DNA of 46,147 nucleotides from CAZPMO01 sp964587515 (GCA_964587515.1 CAZPMO010000016.1:1-46147); one strand, 5' to 3'; positions 26,260 through 35,181 are shown, counted from the stretch's first letter. A program made the numbers and translations. Notes: generated by a model from the letters alone, not told the origin.

Positions 26260-26274
26260 GCAAGAATCATGCCA
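26260..26274 (-). promoter_or_regulatory. sigma54-type -24/-12 promoter, leftward
   Basis: On the minus strand reads TGGCATGATTCTTGC: GG (-24) and GC (-12) at the obligatory spacing, matching TGGCAC-N5-TTGC except C to T. Predicted start near 26249, transcribing antisense into the Rid gene. The identical 15-mer recurs at 36683-36697. Confidence 0.6.
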
Positions 26275-26440
26275 GCCTTATTAACGCCATATTTGTCATT
26301 GCCTTAGCCGGTCCGAAATGTTGCCGAAGGGCCGGATTGTAAGAAATTTCGACAACGGTTAACGGCGAATTAAAGCCTCTCGAACGGTTTTCGCGATGAT
26401 TGTCCGCACCTTATTTGGTTAACCCCGCAATTGGACGGAG

Positions 26441-26459
26441 GTGTCAAGAATTCCGACAC
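26441..26459. promoter_or_regulatory. enhancer-like motif, copy 1
   Basis: GTGTCAAGAATTCCGACAC, about 170 bases upstream of the leftward sigma54 core. It shares the CCGACA end and spacing with two sites at 36762-36778 and 36805-36821. Confidence 0.45.
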
Positions 26460-26619
26460 ACCAACGACCACGCCCTTCCGCCGACATCTGCTTTTCACCA
26501 TACTGTGAACGAAAGTCTCTTTTGTCGGGCTCTCGGAGCGTGCATGGTTCCGGGAAGTTCCATGGAGTTCCTAATAATTCGGCCGGAACTGGCCGAGACA
26601 GCCACGGGGAGGCCAAGAT

Positions 26620-27645
26620 ATGGTGGGTTCTAACAGTTCGATTTTCCGACGCGCCGTCGCCACAGTTCTACTGACAGGCGCCGCAACGCTTGCCGGTGCC
26701 CAGGCGGGCGCAGGCGAGCTCAAGCTCGCGCATTTCATGTCGCCAAAGCATCCGATGGACCGCTTCATCATGCGGCCCTGGTCGAAGGAGATCGGCAAGA
26801 TGTCGGGCGGCGATTTGACCGTGAAGATCTATCCGGGCGGCGCGCTCGGCAAGGGACCGGTGGCGCAGTTCAAGCGCGCGGTCGACGGCATCGCCGACAT
26901 TACCTTCGGCCTGCCCGGCTTCACATCCAAGCTGTTCCCGCGCACCAGCGTGATCGAACTGCCGGGAATCGCGGCGAACCCGGAACTCGCGACCAACAAG
27001 CTGTGGGATGCATTTCCGCTGATCAAGCCCGAATGGCGCCGCGTGAAAGTACTGGCGTTGTGGACCAACGACCGTCAGTTGCTGATGACGCGCGACAAGC
27101 CTATCCGTACGCTTGCCGACATGAAGGATCTGAAATTCCGGGTGCCGTCCAAGGCGCAGGGCGCCGCCATCCGGGCGCTCGGCGGCGTGCCTGTGTTCAT
27201 GCCGATCAACCGTGTGTACAACGCGCTCAATACCGGCGTGATCGACGGAATCCTGACCGGGCCCAGCACCATCAACAGCTTCAAGTTCGACGAGGTCGCG
27301 AAATATTTCCTCTACGGGTTGCCGCTCGGCCGGTCGCCGTTTTTCCTGGTGATGAACAAGCGGACCTGGGACGGGCTTTCCGACAAGCAGAAGGCGTTGG
27401 TCGAGAAAACCACCGGTCGTGGGATCTCGCTCAGAGCGGCAAAATTCTATCTGCGCGCCGGCACGAAGGCGCTCGATAAGGTCCGCAAATCGCCCAACCA
27501 TGAGGTCTCCAGCCTGACCGGCGCGGCCCTCCAGGACGCCGTCAATCGGCTGATCGGCTCGCGGACGGCGCAGATCAACGCCCTCGAGAAGAAGGGTATC
27601 CAGGCGAAGAAGATCCTCGCCGCGATGGGTGTCGCCGGCGGCTGA
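26620..27645 (+). CDS. TRAP transporter substrate-binding protein (DctP family)
   Basis: 341 residues with a signal peptide (about 1-32, ending AGAQAGAGE). The DctP fold is seen from LKLAHFMSPKHPMDRF onwards; KDLKFRVPSKAQ carries R174, the arginine that usually contacts the substrate carboxylate, and NALNTGVIDGILTGPST is the hinge block. Periplasmic capture of an organic acid for the QM permease. First gene of a dctPQM operon; GGGGAGG lies 8 bases before the ATG. Substrate unknown, a carboxylate by family. Confidence 0.92.
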   Translation: MVGSNSSIFRRAVATVLLTGAATLAGAQAGAGELKLAHFMSPKHPMDRFIMRPWSKEIGKMSGGDLTVKIYPGGALGKGPVAQFKRAVDGIADITFGLPGFTSKLFPRTSVIELPGIAANPELATNKLWDAFPLIKPEWRRVKVLALWTNDRQLLMTRDKPIRTLADMKDLKFRVPSKAQGAAIRALGGVPVFMPINRVYNALNTGVIDGILTGPSTINSFKFDEVAKYFLYGLPLGRSPFFLVMNKRTWDGLSDKQKALVEKTTGRGISLRAAKFYLRAGTKALDKVRKSPNHEVSSLTGAALQDAVNRLIGSRTAQINALEKKGIQAKKILAAMGVAGG

Positions 27646-27651
27646 TCGATC

Positions 27652-28158
27652 TTGCGGGAAGCGCTCGAACGAACCAGCAAGACCGTCGGCGGCGGCGTGC
27701 GCCGGCTGGCGATGGTCAGCGGGGCTATCCTGCTGTGCCTGATGGTGCTCACCGTCGTCGCGGTCGTGCTGCGCAAGATGAACGATCCAATCATGGGGGT
27801 TCAGGACCTGTCCGAGTCGGGCCTGACCCTCGTGGTTTTTTTCGCGATGGCCTATTCGGGCTGGACCGGCGGGCATATCGCCATTGATCTGATCGGTAGC
27901 GCGCTTTCTCCCGGCGCGCTTCGGCGAGTCGATGCGGTGACCCGCTTCCTCAGCGCGGTGTTCTTCCTGCTGGTCGCTTGGCAAAGCGGTGTCCAGGGCA
28001 TGGATGCGCTTGAATTCGGCGACGGCTTCAACCTCCTGGATATTCCCCACTACCCCTTCTTCTTCATCATCAGCTTCGGCTTCGTGCTCTATTCGATTGT
28101 GCTGTTCATCCTCGCCGTGCGCACGGCGCTGGGGCTCCCCGAACCGGAGAAACTATGA
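27652..28158 (+). CDS. TRAP transporter small permease (DctQ family)
   Basis: 168 residues, four membrane helices; IMGVQDLSESGLTLVVFFAMAYS and GHIAIDLI are DctQ hallmarks. The start is taken as TTG 27652, six bases after the dctP stop; an in-frame ATG at 27712 would remove a cytoplasmic N-terminus and is the alternative. The stop overlaps the dctM start (ATGA). Partners with DctM in the inner membrane. Confidence 0.9.
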   Translation: MREALERTSKTVGGGVRRLAMVSGAILLCLMVLTVVAVVLRKMNDPIMGVQDLSESGLTLVVFFAMAYSGWTGGHIAIDLIGSALSPGALRRVDAVTRFLSAVFFLLVAWQSGVQGMDALEFGDGFNLLDIPHYPFFFIISFGFVLYSIVLFILAVRTALGLPEPEKL

Positions 28159-29459
28159 CGCCCGAGACCATCGGCATCATCGGCGTCGGCGCCTTGTTCG
28201 TGCTGCTTGCGCTGCGCATTCCGGTCGGCATCGTGATGATGGTGATCGGCGTGGTCGGCATCTGGGTGCTCAACGGCTGGCAAGCCGCCATGGCGACGCT
28301 GGGCAGCGAGCCCTTCGTGATCGCGTCGAACTTCGAGTTGCTGATTATCCCGATGTTCGTGCTGATGGGAAATCTCGCCAGCATTTCGGGCATGAGCCGC
28401 GATCTCTACGGCGCCGCATACGCCTGGCTGGGCCATTGGCGCGGCGGGTTGGCCTCGGCCACCATCGCCGCCTGCGCCGGGTTCGCCGCGCTGTCGGGTT
28501 CTTCGGTGGCGTCGGCCATCACAATGGGCCGCGTCGCGTTGCCGGAGATGCGCCGCTATAACTACCATCCGCGCCTGGCGACCGGCTGCATCGCCGCCGG
28601 CGGCACGCTCGGCATTCTGATCCCGCCCTCCACCGGTTTCGTGATTTACGCGATCCTGACCGAAGAATCGATCGGCCGGCTGTTCCTGGCCGGGGTCTTC
28701 CCCGGATTGCTGCTGACCGCCCTGTTCATGGTCTCGATCGCGATTCAGACCCGCATCAACCCGGCGCTCGGCCCACCCGGCCCCAGGATGCCCATGCGCG
28801 AGCGCTTCGGCGCGACGGGGCGCGCCGGCACCATGATCGGCATTGTAGTGGTCACCATCGGCGGCATCTATTCGGGCTTTTTCACCGCCGGTGAGGCGGC
28901 CGGCGTCGGCGCCTTCCTGGCCTTCATGCTTGCGCTGGCGCGGGGATCGGTGAACCGGGACAGCTTGACCACCACACTGCTGCAGACCGTGCGCACCGCC
29001 GGGTTCGCGTTCCTGATCCTGATCGGCGCGCATGTGTTCAACCCGTTCCTGGCGCTGACCCAGATCCCGACCAACCTCGCCGAATTGCTGATCGGCACCA
29101 ACCTGCCGCCGATCGGCATCCTCGCAATTCTGCTCGCGACCTTCATCGTCCTCGGCATGTTCCTCGAAGGGTTCGCGATCCTGGTGCTGACGCTGCCGAT
29201 CGTTCACCCGCTGATCATCGAGCTTGGCTACGACCCGATCTGGTTCGGCGCGCTGATGGTGATCGTCCTGGAAATGGGACTGATCAGCCCGCCGGTCGGC
29301 GTCAACGTCTTCGTGGTCAAGAGCATCGCCGAGGACGTGCCGATGAGCGAAATTTTCATCGGAATCCTGCCCTTCTGGCTCGCGATGTTCGTCTGCATGA
29401 TCTGCCTGATCGCCTTTCCCGAAATCGCGCTGTTCCTGCCCAATACGATGATCAACTGA
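28155..29459 (+). CDS. TRAP transporter large permease (DctM family)
   Basis: 434 residues, 11-12 membrane segments. Family blocks: IPMFVLMGNLASISGMSRDLY, GFAALSGSSVASAITMG, LPEMRRYNYHPRLATGCIAAGGTLGILIPPS, GLISPPVGVNVFVVK. Sodium-driven substrate import with DctQ. It overlaps the dctQ stop by four bases. It is followed 90 bases later by a Rieske oxygenase on the same strand, which may act on the imported compound (inference). Confidence 0.93.
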   Translation: MTPETIGIIGVGALFVLLALRIPVGIVMMVIGVVGIWVLNGWQAAMATLGSEPFVIASNFELLIIPMFVLMGNLASISGMSRDLYGAAYAWLGHWRGGLASATIAACAGFAALSGSSVASAITMGRVALPEMRRYNYHPRLATGCIAAGGTLGILIPPSTGFVIYAILTEESIGRLFLAGVFPGLLLTALFMVSIAIQTRINPALGPPGPRMPMRERFGATGRAGTMIGIVVVTIGGIYSGFFTAGEAAGVGAFLAFMLALARGSVNRDSLTTTLLQTVRTAGFAFLILIGAHVFNPFLALTQIPTNLAELLIGTNLPPIGILAILLATFIVLGMFLEGFAILVLTLPIVHPLIIELGYDPIWFGALMVIVLEMGLISPPVGVNVFVVKSIAEDVPMSEIFIGILPFWLAMFVCMICLIAFPEIALFLPNTMIN

Positions 29460-29549
29460 GCACGCCAGGACCACGGCGTTGTCGGTCGCGGGCAGCTTCT
29501 ATACTCTGACCTTCGCGCGAACCGCTCTAAAAATCCGCGAGGGCATTGG

Positions 29550-30683
29550 ATGGATAATCCGCAATCGGCCGGGGAGGAAGAGCTTGCCAGCCGCTGGCCC
29601 CGATACGAGGCCGCCGCGCTCGGTTTCCGTCATTATTGGTACCCGGTCGTGGAATCGCGTCGGCTGCGCAAGCAACCGAGAGCGGTCACGGTGCTGGGCG
29701 AGAAGATCGTCCTGGTCCGCGATAACGGAAAGGCCTATGCGCTGCGCGACCGATGCCCGCATCGGGGTGTGCCGCTGTCCGCCGGCCGGCGCGAATTTCC
29801 GGGCACCTTGACATGCTGCTTTCACGGCTGGACGTACGACCTCGCCAACGGCGAACTGGTCGCGGCGCTCACCGATGGACCCGACTCGCCCATCCTCGGC
29901 AACGCCGAGGTACGGGTGCCGACCTATCCGGTGGAGGAACGGGCCGGGCTGGTGTGGGTCTATATCGGCGACGAGCCGCGCCCCCCGGTCGAGGAGGATA
30001 TCCCCGAAGAACTGCTGAGGGGCGATGCGGTGGTTGAACCGATGGTCGAGTTGCGCCGGGGCAATTGGCGCTACGGCATGGAGACCGCGGTCGACGAAGC
30101 GCATGCCAAGTACCTGCATCGAAATACGCCCTATTATTTCTTCGCCAGGTTTCCGGGTTATCAGACCGACACACGCATGATGCCCAGCGAGGACGGAAAA
30201 TGGCTGCGCCGCACCAGCACGCCGGTGTTCGAGAGCGCCGAGTATCCGCGCCTGGGAAAATGGCCGCGCCAGGACTTCTGGAGAATGCGCGGCGGCAAAC
30301 CCAAGGAAGGCGCCGGCAGCGGCGTCGTCATTCTCGGCGGCGCGCGCCTGCCGGGAATTTTCTCGGTCGGTCATGAGGACTGGCAGGACTTTCAGATATT
30401 CGTGCCGGCCGACGAGGATCACCATCTGTCGCTCCAGGTGTCGGTGCGTCATACCACGGGCATCGGCGCCTGGCTCTGGCGGCTGCGCTACTGGACCTAT
30501 ATCCGCCACATCCACCACATCATGCTCAACCGATGGGAGGACGGGTTCATTGTCGCCGCCATGGACAGCCCGCCCGAGGAACTGTTCCGGCCGGACATTT
30601 CCGTCGTCGGTTGGCGCAGATGGTGCGACGAGAGGGCCCGCCGGTCGCCCGCCGAGGCGGCCGACACGCCGCCGGTTCATTAA
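29550..30683 (+). CDS. Rieske [2Fe-2S] aromatic-ring/alkyl oxygenase, alpha subunit type
   Basis: 377 residues. N-terminal Rieske domain with C69-P-H71 (CPHRG) and C89-x2-H92 (CCFHGW). The catalytic domain shows N172 then D182-x2-H185-x4-H190 (VDEAHAKYLH), the mononuclear iron site with its bridging aspartate. Length and spacing fit the Rieske non-haem oxygenases that act as single-component catalytic subunits (for example carbazole-, vanillate- or oxygenase-like demethylases). No reductase or ferredoxin gene is adjacent. GAGGGC precedes the ATG. Three bases separate it from the SDR gene downstream. Confidence 0.9.
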   Translation: MDNPQSAGEEELASRWPRYEAAALGFRHYWYPVVESRRLRKQPRAVTVLGEKIVLVRDNGKAYALRDRCPHRGVPLSAGRREFPGTLTCCFHGWTYDLANGELVAALTDGPDSPILGNAEVRVPTYPVEERAGLVWVYIGDEPRPPVEEDIPEELLRGDAVVEPMVELRRGNWRYGMETAVDEAHAKYLHRNTPYYFFARFPGYQTDTRMMPSEDGKWLRRTSTPVFESAEYPRLGKWPRQDFWRMRGGKPKEGAGSGVVILGGARLPGIFSVGHEDWQDFQIFVPADEDHHLSLQVSVRHTTGIGAWLWRLRYWTYIRHIHHIMLNRWEDGFIVAAMDSPPEELFRPDISVVGWRRWCDERARRSPAEAADTPPVH

Positions 30684-30686
30684 CGT

Positions 30687-31553
30687 ATGCGAATCGTGGT
30701 CACGGGAGGATCCGGCAAGCTGGGCCGGTGGGTGGTCCGGGAGCTGATGTCGGATGCCGCCGGATCGACGCCCCATGAGGTAACCGTGTTCGACCGGGCG
30801 CCCACGCCCGACGGCGAGGATGTTCGATACCTGCCGGGCGACATTCAGGATCTGGGGCAGGTTTACGGGGCTCTCGCCGGCGCGGATGCCGTCATTCACA
30901 TGGCGGGAATACCGACCCATAGCGTCGCGCCGAACGAACTCATTTTCCGGACCAACGCGGTGGGCACGTTCAACGTGCACGAAGCGGCCTGGCGGCTCAG
31001 CATCCGCCGCGTCGTCACGACCAGCAGCGAAGCGGTATTGGGCTGGGCGCCGGGCGCGTGGGAGCGAGAGGTCGCGCCCGATTATCTGCCGATCGACGAG
31101 GACCATCCGACCTGCCCGCAGGATGCCTATGGGCTTTCCAAGGTGGCTTGCGAGTCGATCGCGCGCTCCTATACCGCGAAATGCGGCATGGAAACGGTGC
31201 TGCTGCGTCCGCCCTGGGTGGTGTCGCCCGAGGAACTGCGCGCGCTCGCGGAGACGAACGGCGTCACGCCGGAACGTTTTGGTCTGTTTCATTATGTCGA
31301 CGCGCGCGATCTCGCCACGGCATGCCGCCTGGCGGTGGAGCGTCCGCTCCCGGGATGCCACGTGCTATTCACCGGCGCCGGGGAAAGCTGCGTCGCGGAG
31401 CCGCTCAACACGCTTTACCCGAAATTGATGCCCGCGATCGACGATAAGGCGGAAGTCCTCACCGGTATTCGTTCGTCGGTCTCCAACGAAAAGGCGCGCG
31501 AAATCCTCGGCTGGTCACCGGTCCATTCCTGGCGCGGGACCACTTCCGCCTAA
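30687..31553 (+). CDS. extended SDR, NAD-dependent epimerase/dehydratase family
   Basis: 288 residues. Rossmann motif TGGSGKLG (G7-x-x-G10-x-x-G13), active site S113/S114, Y148-x3-K152 (DAYGLSKVAC), then LLRPPWVV. These are the extended short-chain dehydrogenase hallmarks. Likely an oxidoreductase or epimerase acting in the same pathway as the Rieske oxygenase, to which it is three bases away (inference). A palindromic repeat begins within nine bases of its stop. Confidence 0.88.
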   Translation: MRIVVTGGSGKLGRWVVRELMSDAAGSTPHEVTVFDRAPTPDGEDVRYLPGDIQDLGQVYGALAGADAVIHMAGIPTHSVAPNELIFRTNAVGTFNVHEAAWRLSIRRVVTTSSEAVLGWAPGAWEREVAPDYLPIDEDHPTCPQDAYGLSKVACESIARSYTAKCGMETVLLRPPWVVSPEELRALAETNGVTPERFGLFHYVDARDLATACRLAVERPLPGCHVLFTGAGESCVAEPLNTLYPKLMPAIDDKAEVLTGIRSSVSNEKAREILGWSPVHSWRGTTSA

Positions 31554-31561
31554 TTCGATGC

Positions 31562-31677
31562 CTTAATTCGGTGACACTATGAATCTAATTTGGGGACACC
31601 ATTGGAGCAAGGTCTTGGTTTTCAAATCATAACTAGAATGGTGTCCCCAAATTAGATTCATAGTGTCACCAATTTAG
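31562..31677. repeat. REP/MITE-like palindromic element 2 (compound)
   Basis: A 34-bp perfect inverted repeat (31570-31603 and 31637-31670) around a 33-base loop. Each arm carries two unit copies: AATTCGGTGACACTAT (31565-31580) and AATTTGGGGACACCAT (31587-31602), variants of the unit in element 1 at 7161-7247. The right arm overlaps the 3' end of the reductive-dehalogenase-like gene and supplies its stop codon. A strong hairpin in RNA; it may double as a terminator for both convergent genes. Confidence 0.8.
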
Positions 31678-33003
31678 GCGTTTGGCCTCTTCCAGCGCGC
31701 GTTCGGCGGCCTTGGTGTCGGCGAGGCCCTGCTTGCGGTCCGGCGGCGCGGGATCTTTCATATCGACGGTCGGCAGCTTTTCCACCGGATAGAGCGCGAC
31801 GCGATCATTGCCGCCGGAGGTATCGCGGTCGCGGTTGAGGTCGCGCTCGTTGACGCCGTCGGGGCGGACGACCTTCTTTTCCTCGCCGCGCCCGATGGTC
31901 TCCAGATCGAGCCACCATTTCTTGATGGGGTTGCGCTTGCCGTAGCCCAGCGCGTCGTCGAGCCAGATCAGAAACCGGCGGGCGAACGGCAGCTTGATCG
32001 CGGCCCACATGGCGATGTCGTGGGCCAGCAATCCTTCCTTGTTCCACGGGCACATCTTCATGCAGCGCCCGCAGGCCGAGCCCTTCATGTTGGTGACCCG
32101 GTACTTGGTGCATTTTTCGACGTCGGGCTTCCAGATCTCATAGCCGTTATAGAGAACCTTGGGCCCGAACGGGATTGCCTGGGCCGGGCATTCCCGCGCG
32201 CATTTCTTGCACTTGTCGCAGAAATCCTGGAGCCCGAAATCGATCGGCTTGTCGATGGCCAGAGGCAGGTCGGTGGTGATGATCGCGGTCTTGTGGCGCG
32301 GGCCGATGAACGGGTTCAGGACCAATTCGCCGATACGGCTCATCTCGCCCAGCCCGGCCAGCAACATCAGCGGAATCTGCATCACGTCGCCATGGGCGTT
32401 GGAATGGGCCTGGGCCGGATAGCCCAGCCGGCGAATATAATCGGCGACGATACAGGCCGTGGTCGAGCCGTTGAGATAGGCGCGGTAGCTCATCGCGCCG
32501 GATATCCAGTCATCGCCGGTGGAGCCCTCGAAGCTGTCCCAGCCCTGATCGATCACCACCACGACGGCGTATTTGTGCCGCGCGGTGATCGGCGTGCCGT
32601 CGGTGTCGTGGCTGAACCAGGCCCATTCCGGCATCTCGCAGATGCCGACGATGTCGGCGTCCATGAAATAGCACATGGACTTGATGTGTTCGGCCATGGC
32701 CTCCGGATCGTTGGGCAGCGGCGCCTTGGTCTCGGCCGCCTCGCCCTTGTGCATCGGTACATGTTTCCAATGCAGGTGACCGATCGCGGCGTTGAAGGGG
32801 TTCTTGGTGACAAAGCGGCGGATTTCCTCCGACGGTTTCTTGCCGAGATCGCCGTGAAAGGCGCGCACGAAGAACCCGGCGCGCTTGGGGACCTGCTTTA
32901 TGTTGTCCGTGATCAGCGTCGTCGGCTTATCGACCCGGCGGATTTTCTCCATCCGATAGCGCCCCATATGCATGGGCCGTTTCTTACGCGAAAAAATCCG
33001 CAT
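31666..33003 (-). CDS. reductive dehalogenase-like double [4Fe-4S] protein, cytoplasmic
   Basis: 445 residues. Core block GLGEMSRIGELVLNPFIGPRHKTAIITTDLPL is the RdhA/QueG corrinoid-domain signature; an upstream YLNGSTTACIVADYIRRLGYPAQA block fits RdhA. Two clusters: C262-x2-C265-x2-C268-x3-C272-P and C298...C311-x2-C314-x3-C318-PW. There is no Tat signal and no RdhB anchor gene, as in the cytoplasmic respiration-independent dehalogenase relatives of aerobic bacteria. ATG 33003 has AGGAG 7 bases upstream, favoured over 33021. The stop codon lies inside a palindromic repeat, so the C-terminal tail may be truncated or altered. Dehalogenase activity is not proven; other corrinoid-reductase roles are possible. 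Confidence 0.8.
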   Translation of the reverse strand: MRIFSRKKRPMHMGRYRMEKIRRVDKPTTLITDNIKQVPKRAGFFVRAFHGDLGKKPSEEIRRFVTKNPFNAAIGHLHWKHVPMHKGEAAETKAPLPNDPEAMAEHIKSMCYFMDADIVGICEMPEWAWFSHDTDGTPITARHKYAVVVVIDQGWDSFEGSTGDDWISGAMSYRAYLNGSTTACIVADYIRRLGYPAQAHSNAHGDVMQIPLMLLAGLGEMSRIGELVLNPFIGPRHKTAIITTDLPLAIDKPIDFGLQDFCDKCKKCARECPAQAIPFGPKVLYNGYEIWKPDVEKCTKYRVTNMKGSACGRCMKMCPWNKEGLLAHDIAMWAAIKLPFARRFLIWLDDALGYGKRNPIKKWWLDLETIGRGEEKKVVRPDGVNERDLNRDRDTSGGNDRVALYPVEKLPTVDMKDPAPPDRKQGLADTKAAERALEEAKRLNW

Positions 33004-33129
33004 GCCGCTCTCCTGAATCATCGTCCAAGCCGAAATTTAACATGAGGGGTTCCAGGCTGTCGCGCCAAAGCCCCCAATTGTCGACCGTTCCCGATTGGCA
33101 TAGTCTTGCGCGCAGCGGAGGGGTGAAGA

Positions 33130-34356
33130 ATGCCAATTATTCCACCGGGACAATCGTGGAGCCATAACGTCGATGTCGCGGGCTATTGCGATTTCGACGG
33201 CAAGCCGGCCTTCAAGCTGGCGGTGCAGGAGCAAGACGGGCGCTGGTATCTTTATGTCGCCCATCTTTGGCATCGCGGCTGGTCGATCGTCGATGTCACC
33301 GATCCCGCCCGGCCACGCCCGGTGCGCTTCATCGAGGGTCCGGACAATACCTGGACCATCCAGCTTCAGATCGCCGACGGCAAGATGATCACCGGGCTCG
33401 AACGCATGCCGCCGAGGTGGGGCGGCGACGAGGACAGGCCGTTCTCCGAAGGCGTCATCATCTGGGACGTGGAAGACCCCGAAGACGCGCGCGAGATCGG
33501 ACGCTTCGAGACCGGCGGCACCGGCACCCACCGCAACTATTACGACGGCGGGCGCCATGTCTTTTTGACGTCCGGCATTCCCGGCTATACGGGCAACATT
33601 CTGCAGATCGTCGACATCGACGATCCCGCCAACCCGGTCGAGGTCTCGCGCTGGTGGCACCCGGGACAGTGGCACGCCGGCGGCGAGAGCGACCCGCCGC
33701 CGCATACGTCGCTGCATGGGGGCGCCTATATCGTGGGCGATCGCGCCTATCTGCCCTATGGCGGCGCCGGCGTGATCATTCTCGATATCTCCGACATCAC
33801 CGCGCCGCGCGAGGTCAGCCGGTTCCGCGTCTCGCCGCCCTATGTCTCGCTGTTCGGCATTCACAGCGCGGTGCCGATCCCATCCCGTAATCTGGTGATG
33901 GCGAATTCCGAGGCCATCCGCGAGAATTGCGACGAGCCGCTGGGTTTCGTCGGATTAATCGATATCGAGGACGAGGCCAATCCGCGCCTGGTCTCGACTT
34001 TTCCCCTGCCCGCCCCGCCACCAGGCGCGCCCTACAAGAATTTCTGTGAGTTCGGCGGCCGCTTCGGGCCGCACAACCAGCACCAGCCGCAGCACCAGCG
34101 CGTGCTGGAACAGAACGACGACCTGATCTACATGACCTACTTCAACGCCGGCCTGCGGATCTTCGAAATCTCGGACGCCTATCTGCCGCGCGAGGTGGGT
34201 TATTTCGTGCCGCCGGTGCCGGAGGAGCGGCGAGGCCTGCTGCCCCAAACCATGACGCCGCAATCGGAGGACGTGCTGGTCGATGCGCGCGGCTGCATCT
34301 ATATCTCCGACAAGAACCACGGGGTCTACATCCTGCGCCATTCGCCCGAGACCTGA
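33130..34356 (+). CDS. LVIVD-repeat beta-propeller protein
   Basis: 408 residues of LVIVD-type beta-propeller repeats, for example GWSIVDVTDPARPRPV, GVIIWDVEDPEDAREI, ILQIVDIDDPANPVEV, GVIILDISDITAPREV, GLIDIEDEANPRLV and GLRIFEISDAYLPREV. No signal peptide is visible, so it may be cytosolic. Such repeats occur in regulators, surface proteins and accessory factors of unknown role. GGAGG lies before the ATG. Divergent from the RdhA-like gene (126 bases) and directly followed by an SDR gene. Confidence 0.82.
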   Translation: MPIIPPGQSWSHNVDVAGYCDFDGKPAFKLAVQEQDGRWYLYVAHLWHRGWSIVDVTDPARPRPVRFIEGPDNTWTIQLQIADGKMITGLERMPPRWGGDEDRPFSEGVIIWDVEDPEDAREIGRFETGGTGTHRNYYDGGRHVFLTSGIPGYTGNILQIVDIDDPANPVEVSRWWHPGQWHAGGESDPPPHTSLHGGAYIVGDRAYLPYGGAGVIILDISDITAPREVSRFRVSPPYVSLFGIHSAVPIPSRNLVMANSEAIRENCDEPLGFVGLIDIEDEANPRLVSTFPLPAPPPGAPYKNFCEFGGRFGPHNQHQPQHQRVLEQNDDLIYMTYFNAGLRIFEISDAYLPREVGYFVPPVPEERRGLLPQTMTPQSEDVLVDARGCIYISDKNHGVYILRHSPET

Positions 34357-35181
34357 ATGACCAAAGCCATCTCGGAACAGGTCATTCTGGTGACCGGTGC
34401 GACCGACGGCATCGGACGCGGCGTCGCCGAGGCGCTTGCCGAACACGGCGCGACGGTCCTGCTGCACGGCCGCGACGCGGCGCGGCTGGAAATCGCACGG
34501 CAGGAGATCGAGGCCGCGACCGGCAATGACCGGCTGGAAACATATATCTCGGATTTCGCATCTCTGGCCGATGTCCGCGCCCTGGCCGGTTCGATCACCG
34601 CCAACCATGACCGGCTCGACGTGCTCCTCAACAATGCGGGACTCGGGCGATCTCAGTCGCGGGAGACCAGCGCCGACGGCCACGAGCTGCGCTTCCAGGT
34701 CAACCATCTCGCGCCGTTCCTGTTGCAGCATTTGCTGCTGCCGGCGCTGCGCCGCGCCGCGCCGGCCCGCATCGTCAACGTCGCCTCCGCCGGTCAGCGG
34801 GCCATCGACTTCGACAACGTGATGCTGGAGCGGGGTTATGACGGGATCGGCGCCTATTGCCAGTCGAAACTCGCCATGGTGATGGGGAGCTTCGAACTCG
34901 CGGCGCGGCTTTCACCGGCGGAAATTACCGTCAATTCGCTGCATCCGGGCACCCTGCTGGACACCAAGATGGTGCGCGAGGGCTTCGGCCCACCCCAGGG
35001 GCCGATCGAGACGGGCATCGAGTCGGAATTTTTTCTTGCGACTTCGCCCGAACTCGACGGCGTCTCCGGGGAGTATTTTTTCGAAACCCGCCGCGCCCGC
35101 GCCGATCCGCAGGCCTATGATTCCGACGCGCTTCGTGCTCTATGGAATCTCAGCGGACGCCTTACCGGCATCGACGATTAA
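34357..35181 (+). CDS. short-chain dehydrogenase/reductase
   Basis: 274 residues. TGATDGIG (13-20) cofactor loop, NNAG (92-95), S144, Y167-x3-K171 (AYCQSKLAM). These place it in the classical/retinol-dehydrogenase-like SDRs, with the extra HPGTLLDTKM block. The ATG directly follows the TGA of the propeller gene, so the two are cotranslated. NAD(P)-dependent oxidation or reduction of an alcohol or ketone; substrate unknown. Confidence 0.88.
   Translation: MTKAISEQVILVTGATDGIGRGVAEALAEHGATVLLHGRDAARLEIARQEIEAATGNDRLETYISDFASLADVRALAGSITANHDRLDVLLNNAGLGRSQSRETSADGHELRFQVNHLAPFLLQHLLLPALRRAAPARIVNVASAGQRAIDFDNVMLERGYDGIGAYCQSKLAMVMGSFELAARLSPAEITVNSLHPGTLLDTKMVREGFGPPQGPIETGIESEFFLATSPELDGVSGEYFFETRRARADPQAYDSDALRALWNLSGRLTGIDD

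Larger units (their letters stand above)
26138..26619. other. 480-base regulatory intergenic region upstream of TRAP operon
   Basis: Holds a minus-strand sigma54-type core (26260-26274) and a GTGTC...GACAC motif (26441-26459), listed separately. A 41-codon plus-strand frame from 26217 has no proper ribosome site. Otherwise nothing recognised apart from the Shine-Dalgarno GGGGAGG of the dctP gene. Confidence 0.5.

Noticed and set aside
26217..26342. 41-codon plus-strand frame covering the sigma54 core
   Set aside because: No good ribosome site, no signal or membrane logic, and it spans a promoter element.
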